This document shows positions 53,637 to 61,714 of a stretch of 64,000 bases of DNA, one piece after another. The position numbers and the translations under genes are program-made. The stretch is taken from positions 62,001 through 126,000 of the forward strand of contig CAZASG010000003.1 in assembly GCA_964487745.1 (NCBI GenBank). Reading direction: 5' to 3'. This DNA comes from Desulfolinea sp964487745. GTDB taxonomy: Bacteria; Chloroflexota; Anaerolineae; Anaerolineales; Villigracilaceae. The notes under the pieces were generated by a model, which saw nothing but the letters and a program-made list of their open reading frames with translations, did not search any database and was not told the origin of the DNA. Every line of letters starts with the position of its first letter. Within the stretch, counting starts at the first letter, position 1.

Positions 53637-54848
53637 ATGAGCACTACCTTTATGAATTCTGAAAGCCTGATGTTCACATCTGAGTCTGTGACAGAAGGTC
53701 ATCCTGACAAGATGTGTGACCAGATCAGCGATGCTGTTTTGGACGCCTGTCTTGAACAAGATCCCAAATCCCGTGTAGCATGCGAGACCGCGATTAAGAC
53801 CGGTTACGTGATGCTTCTCGGCGAGATCACGACCAAAGCCTATGTCGATTTTGACAAACTCGTCCGCGAAGTTGTCAATGACATCGGTTACGACCGCGGC
53901 AAAAAAGGCTTCGACGGGAATACCTGTGGCGTTCTCTCTGCTGTTGCCAGCCAAAGTTCAGATATTGCGATGGGCGTGGATGAAGCGCTTGAATCCAAAT
54001 CTGGCGAAATGACTGAAGCTGAAGTTGAAGCCATCGGCGCTGGCGACCAAGGCATGATGTTTGGTTATGCCTGCAATGAAACTCCGACCCTGATGCCGAT
54101 GCCCATTTACTTGGCACATAAACTGACCTTACGCCTGACCGAAGTCCGCAAAAACGGAACTTTGGATTGGCTACGCCCTGATGGTAAGAGCCAGGTCACC
54201 ATTGAGTATTCCAAAGGTAAACCGAAACGTGTGGATACTGTATTGATCAGCACCCAGCATGCCCCTGAGATTTCTCAAGAAGATATTCGTGCTGCGATCA
54301 TTGAGCATGTTATCAACCCCATTCTCCCCGCTGACATGGTAGACGATGGACTGAAGATCTATGTCAACCCGACCGGCCGTTTTGTCATCGGTGGCCCCAT
54401 GGGTGATGCTGGTGTAACTGGTCGTAAGATCATCGTTGACACCTATGGTGGTATGGGCCGTCACGGCGGGGGTGCATTCTCTGGTAAGGATGCCACCAAA
54501 GTCGATCGTTCGGCTGCATATGCCTCTCGCTGGGCTGCTAAAAACGTTGTTGCTGCTGGCTTGGCAGAACGCTGCGAAATTCAGGTCGCTTATGCGATTG
54601 GTGTTGCACACCCGCTTTCAGTCAATGTCGAGACTTTCGGTACGGGTGTTATTTCTGATGAAAAGATCGCTGAGTTGGTCACTGAGCATTTCGACCTGCG
54701 CCCTGGCGCGATTATCCGCGATCTTGATCTGCGAAAACCGATCTTCCGCAAGACGGCCGCCTACGGTCACTTTGGCCGCGAAGACTATGAGTTCCCTTGG
54801 GAGCGCACCGATAAGGCTGAAGCATTAAAAGCTGCGGCTGGTTTATAA
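53637..54848 (+). CDS. metK: S-adenosylmethionine synthetase
   Basis: 403 residues. Motifs: TSESVTEGHPDKMCDQISDA (ATP and methionine sites), GAGDQGMMFGYA, GPMGDAGVTGRKIIVDTYGG and the phosphate loop GGGAFSGKD; the end YGHFGREDYEFPWE is typical. It makes SAM from methionine and ATP, with hydrolysis of the triphosphate. Expression is set by the SAM-I riboswitch upstream. It has its own terminator, so it is monocistronic. Confidence 0.97.
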   Translation: MSTTFMNSESLMFTSESVTEGHPDKMCDQISDAVLDACLEQDPKSRVACETAIKTGYVMLLGEITTKAYVDFDKLVREVVNDIGYDRGKKGFDGNTCGVLSAVASQSSDIAMGVDEALESKSGEMTEAEVEAIGAGDQGMMFGYACNETPTLMPMPIYLAHKLTLRLTEVRKNGTLDWLRPDGKSQVTIEYSKGKPKRVDTVLISTQHAPEISQEDIRAAIIEHVINPILPADMVDDGLKIYVNPTGRFVIGGPMGDAGVTGRKIIVDTYGGMGRHGGGAFSGKDATKVDRSAAYASRWAAKNVVAAGLAERCEIQVAYAIGVAHPLSVNVETFGTGVISDEKIAELVTEHFDLRPGAIIRDLDLRKPIFRKTAAYGHFGREDYEFPWERTDKAEALKAAAGL

Positions 54849-54860
54849 GCTGATTTTGAA

Positions 54861-54887
54861 GAGCGAGTGGAAACACTCGCTCTTTTT
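54861..54887 (+). terminator. metK terminator
   Basis: GAGCGAGTG, GAAA loop, CACTCGCTC, TTTTT. Confidence 0.93.
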
Positions 54888-54900
54888 ATGTGATTTTTTC

Positions 54901-54929
54901 TTGCATCATTCTTCTCACTGTGATAAACT
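54901..54929 (+). promoter_or_regulatory. his operon promoter
   Basis: TTGCAT, 17 bases, TAAACT with TG one base before it. The leader peptide ATG is ten bases downstream. Confidence 0.65.
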
Positions 54930-54939
54930 CGCGCCCAAT

Positions 54940-55032
54940 ATGGAAAACTTCTTAAACAATTTGCATCATCACCATGCTCATATAACTGACTTTCAGGTCG
55001 GGCGTGTTTGCTTTAAGGAGCTTTTTGATTAG
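54940..55032 (+). CDS. hisL: His leader peptide of the histidine operon
   Basis: 30 residues: MENFLNNLHHHHAHITDFQV and ten more, ending at TAG. Five of six codons at 54964-54981 are His (four in a row, Ala, His). It is followed by an attenuator and hisG. When charged His-tRNA is scarce, the ribosome stalls here and lets the antiterminator form. It is too short for routine gene finders. It starts almost at the predicted transcript end, with no ribosome site. Confidence 0.85.
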   Translation: MENFLNNLHHHHAHITDFQVGRVCFKELFD

Positions 55033-55096
55033 TTTGAAATAGCAATAAAAGCAAGATTTTTCAAGGCACTTCCCGACATGGGAGGTGCCTTTTTTG
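54998..55096 (+). promoter_or_regulatory. Transcription attenuator of the his operon
   Basis: Terminator: GGCACTTCCC (55065-55074) pairs with GGGAGGTGCC (55080-55089, one G-T), followed by T6. Competing antiterminator: TCGGG (54998-55002) with CCCGA (55072-55076), GTG (55004-55006) with CAC (55067-55069), plus TTGCTTT (55008-55014) with AAAGCAA (55048-55054). The 5' arm lies 17 bases after the last His codon. A ribosome stalled on His leaves it free; one at the stop codon (55030) covers it. Confidence 0.82.
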
Positions 55097-55118
55097 TTTT
55101 CACCAAAAGGATTTTTTT

Positions 55119-56117
55119 ATGGAACAAGAACGCAAGATCAGAATTTCTCTGCCGAGCAAGGGCTGTCTTGGCGAAAAAAGTAAAGAACTGCTCGCCAAGG
55201 TCGGTTTTCGAGTCTACAGTCCCAATCCACGCCAATATAAAGCGACTATCCTCCGTTTTCCAGAAATGGAAGTCATCTTTCAACGTCCGGGCGATATCGT
55301 CCACAGCGTGCGGGATGGCAGCGTCGATTTCGGCATCACGGGCAGAGATATTTTCCTCGAGAAGCAGGATGATAACGGGCAGATCCTTGAACTGCACACA
55401 AGTTTGGGCTACGCACACTGCACCTTGAACGTGATCACGCCCCAATCCTGGAGCGAGATCGGTTCCGTATCCGATTTGGGGAAGATGATGAATGAACTCG
55501 GTCGCCCGCTGAAGATTGCGTCCAAATTTCCCAATCTTACAAGAAAGTTTTTCGAGAAACGGGACGACCTTAATTTTGACTTGATCGCTGCGGAAGGAGC
55601 TTTAGAGATCGCCCCGACTGTAGGATACGCCGATCTGATCGTGGATATTGTCTCGACCGGGACGACGCTGCGCGACAACCACCTGAAGATGCTCGAAGGC
55701 GGCGAACTGCTGAAGTCGCGGGCGTGCTTGATCGCAAATAAGTCTCGCCTGAAAGAAAATGAAGCTGTCCAAGAGATCGCTGTTCAATTGCTCGAGGTCT
55801 TGAGCGCCTATCTGCGCGCAGCGGATAAATTGGCGATCTTTGCCAACATTCGCGGCGATTCGCCCGAAGATATTGCCACGAAGATATTCAGCCAAAAGGT
55901 GATCGGCGGCTTGCAGGGACCGACTATCTCACAGGTGATTACCCGTGAGCGTGAAGATTGGTACGCCGTGCATTTGATCGTGGACAAATCGGAGCTGCAC
56001 GATGCAGTGAAGGAAATCCGCGCTGTGGGGGGCAGCGGTGTGGTCGTTTCGGATGTGAATTACATTTTTGAAGAAGAGCCGGAAGAATTGAAGGCGATGT
56101 TTGAAGCGTTAGTTTAA
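55119..56117 (+). CDS. hisG: ATP phosphoribosyltransferase, long form
   Basis: 332 residues. The catalytic part has ISLPSKGCLGEKSKELL, FQRPGDIVHSVRDGSVDFGITGRD, and the PRPP loop region IVDIVSTGTTLRDNHL. The C-terminal ~75 residues (ISQVITREREDWYAVHLIVDKSELHDAVKEI, VSDVNYIFEE) are the HisG_C domain that binds histidine for feedback inhibition. No HisZ is required. First step of histidine synthesis. The leader and attenuator directly upstream control it. Confidence 0.95.
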   Translation: MEQERKIRISLPSKGCLGEKSKELLAKVGFRVYSPNPRQYKATILRFPEMEVIFQRPGDIVHSVRDGSVDFGITGRDIFLEKQDDNGQILELHTSLGYAHCTLNVITPQSWSEIGSVSDLGKMMNELGRPLKIASKFPNLTRKFFEKRDDLNFDLIAAEGALEIAPTVGYADLIVDIVSTGTTLRDNHLKMLEGGELLKSRACLIANKSRLKENEAVQEIAVQLLEVLSAYLRAADKLAIFANIRGDSPEDIATKIFSQKVIGGLQGPTISQVITREREDWYAVHLIVDKSELHDAVKEIRAVGGSGVVVSDVNYIFEEEPEELKAMFEALV

Positions 56118-56191
56118 CCGCAGAGCACACAGAGAAAAGCCTTTCTGTTTTTTCTTGAAAACTCTGTAAACTCCGTGCTCTCTGTGGTGAA
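56115..56191. repeat. Palindromic intergenic repeat, CCACAGAGAACACGGAG family, copy 1
   Basis: TAACCGCAGAGCACACAGAG faces CTCCGTGCTCTCTGTGGTGA around a variable middle. It fills the hisG-hisD gap. Other copies are at 57527 and 63607. Confidence 0.8.
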
Positions 56192-56205
56192 AGAAAAAGG
56201 AGAAG

Positions 56206-57522
56206 ATGATGATAAAGATTTACCCCCTCGAGGAAGCCAAAGAAGGCATTTTAAAACGCAAGCCCATCTACCAAGACAGCTACTCGCCCGCCACCATCAC
56301 ACAGACAGAGTCGGTTTTTGGTGAGGGCATTATGCCGCACCAAGCAGTGATGCAAATTTTGAAGTCGATTGATGAAGATGGCGATGCCGCCGTCCAAAAA
56401 TGGAATGCCACCCTCGACCGTTTCGATAAGCCGAATTTTGGCATTGAAAAGGATGCCCTCAAAGCGGCTTGGGAGCGCATCCCCGCCCGTTTGCAGGATG
56501 TGCTCGAGAAATCCGCTGTGCGCATTCGTGAATTTCATGAACATCAGCCCATCACCAGTTGGTTGACGGATGAGATGGGTGGGCAGATCGGGCAGCGTTT
56601 TACTGCCATTGAGCGTGTCGGCGTTTACGTCCCTGGCGGTACTGCGCCGCTGCCTTCTTCGCTGCTGATGAGCGTTATCCCCGCGCAGGTTGCGGGTGTG
56701 AAGGACGTGGTCGTTTGCACTCCGCCAAATGCTCATGATTCGATCTTGGCAGCCGCCTATATTTGTGACATTGACGAGATTTATCAGGTCGGCGGCGCAC
56801 AGGCGATCGGCGCGATGGCATTTGGGACAGAATCTATCCCGCGTGCAGATAAGATCGTCGGCGCGGGTAACCTCTTTGTGACTCTCGCCAAACAACAATT
56901 ATATGGCTTGGTCGGTTTCGATGGGCTGGCTGGCCCTACAGAAACAATGGTCATCGCTGATGCAGATGCAGACCCTGCCTGGGTGGCTGCAGATCTGCTC
57001 GCGCAAGCCGAGCACGATGTGCAGGCGAGCGCCATTTTTCTGACCACAGATACAGAAATGGCAAAAAAGGTGCAAGTCGAAGTGGACGAGCAAACGAAAA
57101 ATCTCTCTCGTGAAGAAATTATCCTGGCATCGCTTGAAAACAAGAGTGGTATCGTCATCGTGGATACGCTCGAAGAAGCCGCTGAACTTGCCAACGACTA
57201 CGCTGCCGAGCATCTCTGCCTCGCTGTACGGGATCCCGAAGCATTGATGGGCCAGATCAACAATGCTGGCGGTTTCTTCCTCGGCGAAGATTCTTTCGAA
57301 GCCCTCGGAGACTATGTCGCAGGTCCCAGCCACGTTATGCCGACAGGTGGCACAGCGCGCTTTGCCTCGCCGCTAAACCTGCTCGACTTCGTCAAAGTCT
57401 CCAGCGTGGTTGCCCTTGACCCTGAGACTGCCGCTGCGCTTAGTCCCATTGCCGCTGATTTTGCGGATGCGGAGCAACTGACGGCGCACGCGAATGCGTC
57501 CAAAATCAGAATGATGAATTAA
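56206..57522 (+). CDS. hisD: Histidinol dehydrogenase
   Basis: 438 residues. Motifs: GVYVPGGTAPLPSSLLMSVIPAQVAGV, VGAGNLFVTLAKQQLYG, GFDGLAGPTETMVIADADADP, AEHDVQASAIFLT, and the Zn/active-site region NDYAAEHLCLAV plus HVMPTGGTARF. It oxidises histidinol twice to histidine with NAD. ATG 56206 or, better spaced from AAAGGAG, ATG 56209. Confidence 0.96.
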   Translation: MMIKIYPLEEAKEGILKRKPIYQDSYSPATITQTESVFGEGIMPHQAVMQILKSIDEDGDAAVQKWNATLDRFDKPNFGIEKDALKAAWERIPARLQDVLEKSAVRIREFHEHQPITSWLTDEMGGQIGQRFTAIERVGVYVPGGTAPLPSSLLMSVIPAQVAGVKDVVVCTPPNAHDSILAAAYICDIDEIYQVGGAQAIGAMAFGTESIPRADKIVGAGNLFVTLAKQQLYGLVGFDGLAGPTETMVIADADADPAWVAADLLAQAEHDVQASAIFLTTDTEMAKKVQVEVDEQTKNLSREEIILASLENKSGIVIVDTLEEAAELANDYAAEHLCLAVRDPEALMGQINNAGGFFLGEDSFEALGDYVAGPSHVMPTGGTARFASPLNLLDFVKVSSVVALDPETAAALSPIAADFADAEQLTAHANASKIRMMN

Positions 57523-57526
57523 AAAC

Positions 57527-57610
57527 TTCACCAGAGAGAGCACGGAGAAAAACCTTTTTTTTCTCTTTTTCTCAAAAAAGCTCTGTGAACTCCGGTTCTC
57601 TGTGGTGAAA
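57527..57610. repeat. Palindromic intergenic repeat, CCACAGAGAACACGGAG family, copy 2
   Basis: TTCACCAGAGAGAGCACGGAG faces CTCCGGTTCTCTGTGGTGAA, in the hisD-hisC gap. The end outruns into a purine-rich stretch ahead of hisC. Confidence 0.8.
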
Positions 57611-57627
57611 AAAAAGAGGGTGTCTTT

Positions 57628-58728
57628 ATGAAGATAAAGTTGCCAGAACATATCCAAAACCTGCCGCCTTATACGCCGATCGAGCCTTTCGACGTGCTTT
57701 CTGAGCGTATCGGACGTGCACCTGAAGAGATAGTCAAATTGGACGCGAACGAGAATCCTTATGGCATGTCGCCGGGTACAGAGGCGGCTTTGGCGGAACT
57801 CCCTTTTGGGCATATCTATCCCGACCCTGAATCCCGTGCATTGCGAGCGGCGTTGGCAGATTTCACCCAAACACCTGCTGAGAATCTACTCGTCGGCGCA
57901 GGCGCGGATGAGTTAATTGATCTCATCATGCGCGTGACGCTCTCGCCGGGCGATACGATTATCAGCTGTCCCCCGACATTCGGGATGTACGTCTTTGATG
58001 CTGATTTGAACAATGCTCAAGTTGTCAATGTGCCGCGTGCCAGCGATTTCTCTATAGATGTAGAAGGCATTATCAAAGCCATCGAAGAACACGCGCCAAA
58101 GCTTATCTTTTTGACATCGCCCAATAACCCCGACGGCTCATTGCTCGCAAAGGCCGATCTTGAAAAACTGCTCGAACTTCCCTGGATGATCGTTCTGGAC
58201 GAGGCTTATATTGAGTTTGCCGCGCCCGAAAGTCTGGGGCGTGGACTGAGCCAGATCAACGAAGTGTCCAAACGCGATAATCTCATCGTTTTGCGTACCT
58301 TCAGTAAGTTGGCGGGGCTGGCAGGTCTGCGCGTGGGGTATGGCGCTTTCCCAAGCTGGTTGATGCCCATACTTTGGAAGGCAAAACAGCCCTACAATGT
58401 GAATGTTGCCGCCAGCGTGGCAGCCCTTGCTGCGCTTGAAGATGTGGACTATCTGCAAAAAGTCGTCGCCCAACTCGTGGATGAGCGCAAGCGCCTTTTT
58501 GATGCGCTCAAAAGTATCTCGTGGCTTGAGCCTCATCCATCTAATGCGAATTTTGTTCTTTGCCGCGTTGTGGGGCGAGATGCCGGAAAGCTTAAAGCGG
58601 AGTTGGCATCGGAGCATGGGATATTCATCCGTTACTTTAATAAACCTGGGCTAGATGACCATGTGAGAATCAGTGTTGGGAAGCCTGACCAGGTGGATGT
58701 GTTGTTGGAGAAATTAAAAAGTATGTAG
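57628..58728 (+). CDS. hisC: Histidinol-phosphate aminotransferase
   Basis: 366 residues, class II-like fold I PLP enzyme. KLDANENPYGMSPGTEAAL and YPDPESRALRAALADF at the N-terminus, ITSPNNPDGSLL-type loop (FLTSPNNPDGSL), VLDEAYIEFA, and PLP-lysine in RTFSKLAGLAGLRVGY. It converts imidazole-acetol phosphate to histidinol phosphate with glutamate. Ribosome site AGAGGGTG. Confidence 0.95.
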   Translation: MKIKLPEHIQNLPPYTPIEPFDVLSERIGRAPEEIVKLDANENPYGMSPGTEAALAELPFGHIYPDPESRALRAALADFTQTPAENLLVGAGADELIDLIMRVTLSPGDTIISCPPTFGMYVFDADLNNAQVVNVPRASDFSIDVEGIIKAIEEHAPKLIFLTSPNNPDGSLLAKADLEKLLELPWMIVLDEAYIEFAAPESLGRGLSQINEVSKRDNLIVLRTFSKLAGLAGLRVGYGAFPSWLMPILWKAKQPYNVNVAASVAALAALEDVDYLQKVVAQLVDERKRLFDALKSISWLEPHPSNANFVLCRVVGRDAGKLKAELASEHGIFIRYFNKPGLDDHVRISVGKPDQVDVLLEKLKSM

Positions 58729-58823
58729 ATGTGCGTTGCATCCCCAAGATGCGCTGCACATCGGGTCTTGCTAAGTCCCCCGAATTGCAACGCACTTTTC
58801 GCTCCGCCACAAGTGCAATGCAG
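58729..58823. repeat. Palindromic intergenic repeat, GTGCGTTGCAT family, copy 2
   Basis: GATGTGCGTTGCATCC faces GATGCGCTGCACATC; then TTGCAACGCACTT and AAGTGCAATGC. Same design as 24551-24630. It fills the hisC-hisB gap. Confidence 0.82.
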
Positions 58824-58840
58824 TTCTGACAGGAGTTTTT

Positions 58841-59428
58841 ATGCGAAAGTCATCCATTGAACGAAAAACGAATGAAACGAATATATCGCTTTCTATTAAC
58901 TTAGGTGGTACAGGAAACCACAATATTTCCACAGGTGTCGGGTTTTTCGACCACATGCTCACGCAGATCGCGGTGCATGGGTTGATAGACCTTGACCTTC
59001 ATGCCGAAGGGGATCTGCATATAGATGCGCATCACACCATCGAGGATTGCGGTATCGCGTTGGGGGAGGCGATCGGGCAGGCACTCGGCGAAAAGCGGGG
59101 CATCCGCCGAATGGCAGAAGCAAGCGTCCCCATGGACGAGGCGCTTGGGCGCGTTATCCTTGATCTTTCGGGGCGTCCATACACGGTCATCCAATCGAGT
59201 TGGGTCAGTCCTGATGTAGCAGGGATCCCCACTTCGCTGCTGGAGCATTTCTTTGAATCGGTGGCGGTGAATGCGCGGATGAATCTGCATATTCACGTGC
59301 CTTATGGTAGGGATAACCATCATATTGCCGAAGCGATCTTCAAAGCCTTTGCCCGCGCGCTGGATGCGGCGGTGCAGGTGGATGAGCGGCGGATGGGTAG
59401 TGTGCCGAGTTCGAAAGGAACGATATGA
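58841..59428 (+). CDS. hisB: Imidazoleglycerol-phosphate dehydratase
   Basis: 195 residues, dehydratase only; no phosphatase domain. Mn-binding repeats: GFFDHMLTQIAVHG with DAHHTIEDCGIALGEA, and later EHFFESVAVNARMNLHIHV with DNHHIAEAIFKAFARAL. Histidinol-phosphatase must be encoded elsewhere; none was seen here. It overlaps hisA by four bases. Confidence 0.96.
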   Translation: MRKSSIERKTNETNISLSINLGGTGNHNISTGVGFFDHMLTQIAVHGLIDLDLHAEGDLHIDAHHTIEDCGIALGEAIGQALGEKRGIRRMAEASVPMDEALGRVILDLSGRPYTVIQSSWVSPDVAGIPTSLLEHFFESVAVNARMNLHIHVPYGRDNHHIAEAIFKAFARALDAAVQVDERRMGSVPSSKGTI

Positions 59429-60144
59429 GTTCTTTTACCATTTTCCCTGCAATTGATTTGCGCGCTGGAAAAATCGTCCGGCTCGCGCAAGGCGACCCTG
59501 AGCGCCAGACCGTTTATGGGGATAATCCCCGTGAGCAGGCGGAAATCTTCAAAGCCGTTGGTGCTGAATGGGTGCATGTGATCAATCTGAGCGGCGCGTT
59601 CAATGAAGACGCAGCCGCAAACCTAAAAGCGCTCGAAGGCATCCTTGAAGCTGGCTTGAAAGTCGAGTTTGGCGGCGGGATACGCGACCGTGAGACTCTT
59701 CGCATTCCGCTGGAGATGGGCGTGGAACGTGTCTTTCTCGGCACGGCAGCCATCAAAAGCCCCGAACTCGTGGATTGGGCTATCGCGACCTACGGCACAG
59801 ACCGCATCGCGGGCGACATTGGCGCACGTGATGGCATGGTCATGGTGCAGGGCTGGCAAGAATCTACGCCCTTGACAGTGCAAACCGTTGGGCAGCGTTT
59901 ATGCGATCAGGGCGTGCGTTGGTGCGTTCTGACTGATGTGAAACGTGACGGCGTTGGCACAGGCGTGGATGTCTCTAGTGCGGTGGAGTTACAAACTCAA
60001 ACAGGATTACGCGTGGTCGGCTCTGGCGGTGTTTCTACGCTTGATGACGTACGCCGTGTCAAAGAAGCAGGACTGGCTGGGGTGATTATTGGGCGGGCGT
60101 TGTATGAGGGGAAATTGACATTAGAAGAGGCGTTAAAGATTTGA
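59425..60144 (+). CDS. hisA: ProFAR isomerase
   Basis: 239 residues, TIM barrel. FPAIDLRAGKIVRLAQGD carries the first catalytic Asp, CVLTDVKRDGVGTG the second, with phosphate-binding turns EFGGGIRD and VVGSGGVSTLDDV. It isomerises ProFAR to PRFAR. Ends before a short palindrome and hisH. Confidence 0.95.
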   Translation: MSSFTIFPAIDLRAGKIVRLAQGDPERQTVYGDNPREQAEIFKAVGAEWVHVINLSGAFNEDAAANLKALEGILEAGLKVEFGGGIRDRETLRIPLEMGVERVFLGTAAIKSPELVDWAIATYGTDRIAGDIGARDGMVMVQGWQESTPLTVQTVGQRLCDQGVRWCVLTDVKRDGVGTGVDVSSAVELQTQTGLRVVGSGGVSTLDDVRRVKEAGLAGVIIGRALYEGKLTLEEALKI

Positions 60145-60189
60145 GAAGTGATGAGTGACGAGTGATTTCACTTCTCACTCATCACTTTT
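60145..60189. repeat. Short palindrome in the hisA-hisH gap
   Basis: AAGTGATGAGTGA mirrors TCACTCATCACTT with a GAGTGATTTCACTTC-type middle. It starts at the hisA stop codon. Confidence 0.75.
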
Positions 60190-60213
60190 GAGAAGAACCA
60201 AAGGAATGCAAAT

Positions 60214-60828
60214 ATGATAACTATCATAGATTACAAAGCAGGAAACCTAACCTCCGTCCAGCGGGCGTTGACGCACCTTGGCATTGAAAATCAAATTAGC
60301 AAAGACCCCGATGTCATCCGTAAGGCAGAGCGGGTTATTTTCCCCGGTGTTGGGGCGGCGGGCTCGGCGATGGAGACACTCAAAGAGCGCGGGCTTGATG
60401 CTGCGCTAGTTGAGTCTTTCGAGCGCGGGACGCCCATTCTTGGCATCTGTTTGGGGAGCCAGATCATTCTGTCGGAGTCGGAGGAAGACGGTAATACGTT
60501 GGGGCTGGGCATTATTTCGGGAGGGGCAACCAAGTTCCAATTCACGGACGAGGCGCTTAAAATCCCGCACATGGGTTGGAACGCGGTGAAGGTCACGAAT
60601 CCGCACCCCGTGCTATCCCATCTGAATCCCGGCGATGAATTTTATTTTGTCCACTCGTATTATCCGCAGCCAGAAAATGTGGATAATGTCTTTGCTACAT
60701 CTGAATATGGATTTGAATTTCCCGTCGCGGTGGGTGTGGATAATCTCTTTGCAGTCCAATTTCACACCGAAAAAAGCGGACCCGTTGGGCTACAAACGCT
60801 CAAAAATTTTGCCGAGTGGAGGCTCTGA
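60214..60828 (+). CDS. hisH: Imidazole glycerol phosphate synthase, glutaminase subunit
   Basis: 204 residues, class I glutamine amidotransferase. Oxyanion region FPGVGAAGSAM, nucleophile Cys in ILGICLGSQII, His-Glu pair in VQFHTEKSG. It supplies ammonia to HisF. Overlaps hisF by one base (TGATG). Confidence 0.96.
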   Translation: MITIIDYKAGNLTSVQRALTHLGIENQISKDPDVIRKAERVIFPGVGAAGSAMETLKERGLDAALVESFERGTPILGICLGSQIILSESEEDGNTLGLGIISGGATKFQFTDEALKIPHMGWNAVKVTNPHPVLSHLNPGDEFYFVHSYYPQPENVDNVFATSEYGFEFPVAVGVDNLFAVQFHTEKSGPVGLQTLKNFAEWRL

Positions 60829-61607
60829 TGCTCTCAAAACGAATCATTTCATGTCTGGACGTGCGCGACGGGAAGCTGGCGAAATCGGTCAAATTTGTGG
60901 ATACGATCGACATCGGCGACCCCGTTGTGCAGGCGAAAAAATATTACGAAGAAGGGCTGGACGAGCTGGTTTTTTACGACATCACGGCGTCGAGTGACAA
61001 GCGCAATATCATGCTCGATGTGGTCAACGCGGTCGCCGAGCAGGTTTTTATCCCCTTTTCGGTGGGCGGTGGGTTGCGGACGGTGGAAGATTGCTCGCGC
61101 GTGCTTTTGGCTGGCGCAGAGAAGGTGAACGTGAACTCGGCAGCCGTGCGGAGACCTGAGCTGATCCGTGAAGCGGCGGATGCCTTCGGCTCTCAGGCTG
61201 TGGTGCTTTCTATGGACGTGCTGCGGGGCGACCCTGCCCCTGGGCTGGAGAGCGGATACGAGATCGTGATCGAGGGTGGACGCAGGCGGATGGGCCTCGA
61301 CGCGATCGAATGGGCGAAACGCGGCGAGGAGCTTGGTGCGGGCGAACTGGTCATCAACTCGATCGATGCCGATGGCACCAAAGAAGGCTACGAACTAACC
61401 CTGACGCGCATGATCGCCGAGGCGGTCTCTATCCCCGTGATTGCGTCGGGCGGCGGGGGCACGCCTGAGCATCTCTACGATGTCCTGATCGAGGGGAAGG
61501 CGGATGCGGCGCTGGTGGCGTCGATGTTGCATTATGAAGAGTATACGATTGATGAGATTAAGGATTATTTGATCGGGCGGGGATTGAAAATTCGTAAAAA
61601 TGGCTAA
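60828..61607 (+). CDS. hisF: Imidazole glycerol phosphate synthase, cyclase subunit
   Basis: 259 residues from the ATG that overlaps the hisH stop; GTGGAGG lies six bases upstream, so a GTG at 60816 is not needed. Catalytic Asp in SCLDVRDGKLAKSV and in VVLSMDVLRG, phosphate turns VGGGLRTVEDCSRV and ASGGGGTPEHL. It closes the imidazole ring and releases AICAR, which is used by the next gene, purH. Confidence 0.96.
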   Translation: MLSKRIISCLDVRDGKLAKSVKFVDTIDIGDPVVQAKKYYEEGLDELVFYDITASSDKRNIMLDVVNAVAEQVFIPFSVGGGLRTVEDCSRVLLAGAEKVNVNSAAVRRPELIREAADAFGSQAVVLSMDVLRGDPAPGLESGYEIVIEGGRRRMGLDAIEWAKRGEELGAGELVINSIDADGTKEGYELTLTRMIAEAVSIPVIASGGGGTPEHLYDVLIEGKADAALVASMLHYEEYTIDEIKDYLIGRGLKIRKNG

Positions 61608-61615
61608 GAAAATTT

Positions 61616-61700
61616 GAACCGCGAAGACGCGAAGAGCGCCAAGCTTTTTTGGTGAGATTCTTGAAAAACTTGGCGAACTCTGCGTCTTGGCGTTTTTTTT
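61616..61700. repeat. Palindromic intergenic repeat, CCGCCAAGGCGCGAAG family, copy 2
   Basis: AACCGCGAAGACGCGAAGAG with GCGCCAAG faces CTTGGCGAACTCTGCGTCTTGGCG followed by T8. The T run means it could also act as a terminator. It lies in the hisF-purH gap. Confidence 0.78.
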
Positions 61701-61714
61701 ACAGAGGAGAAAAA

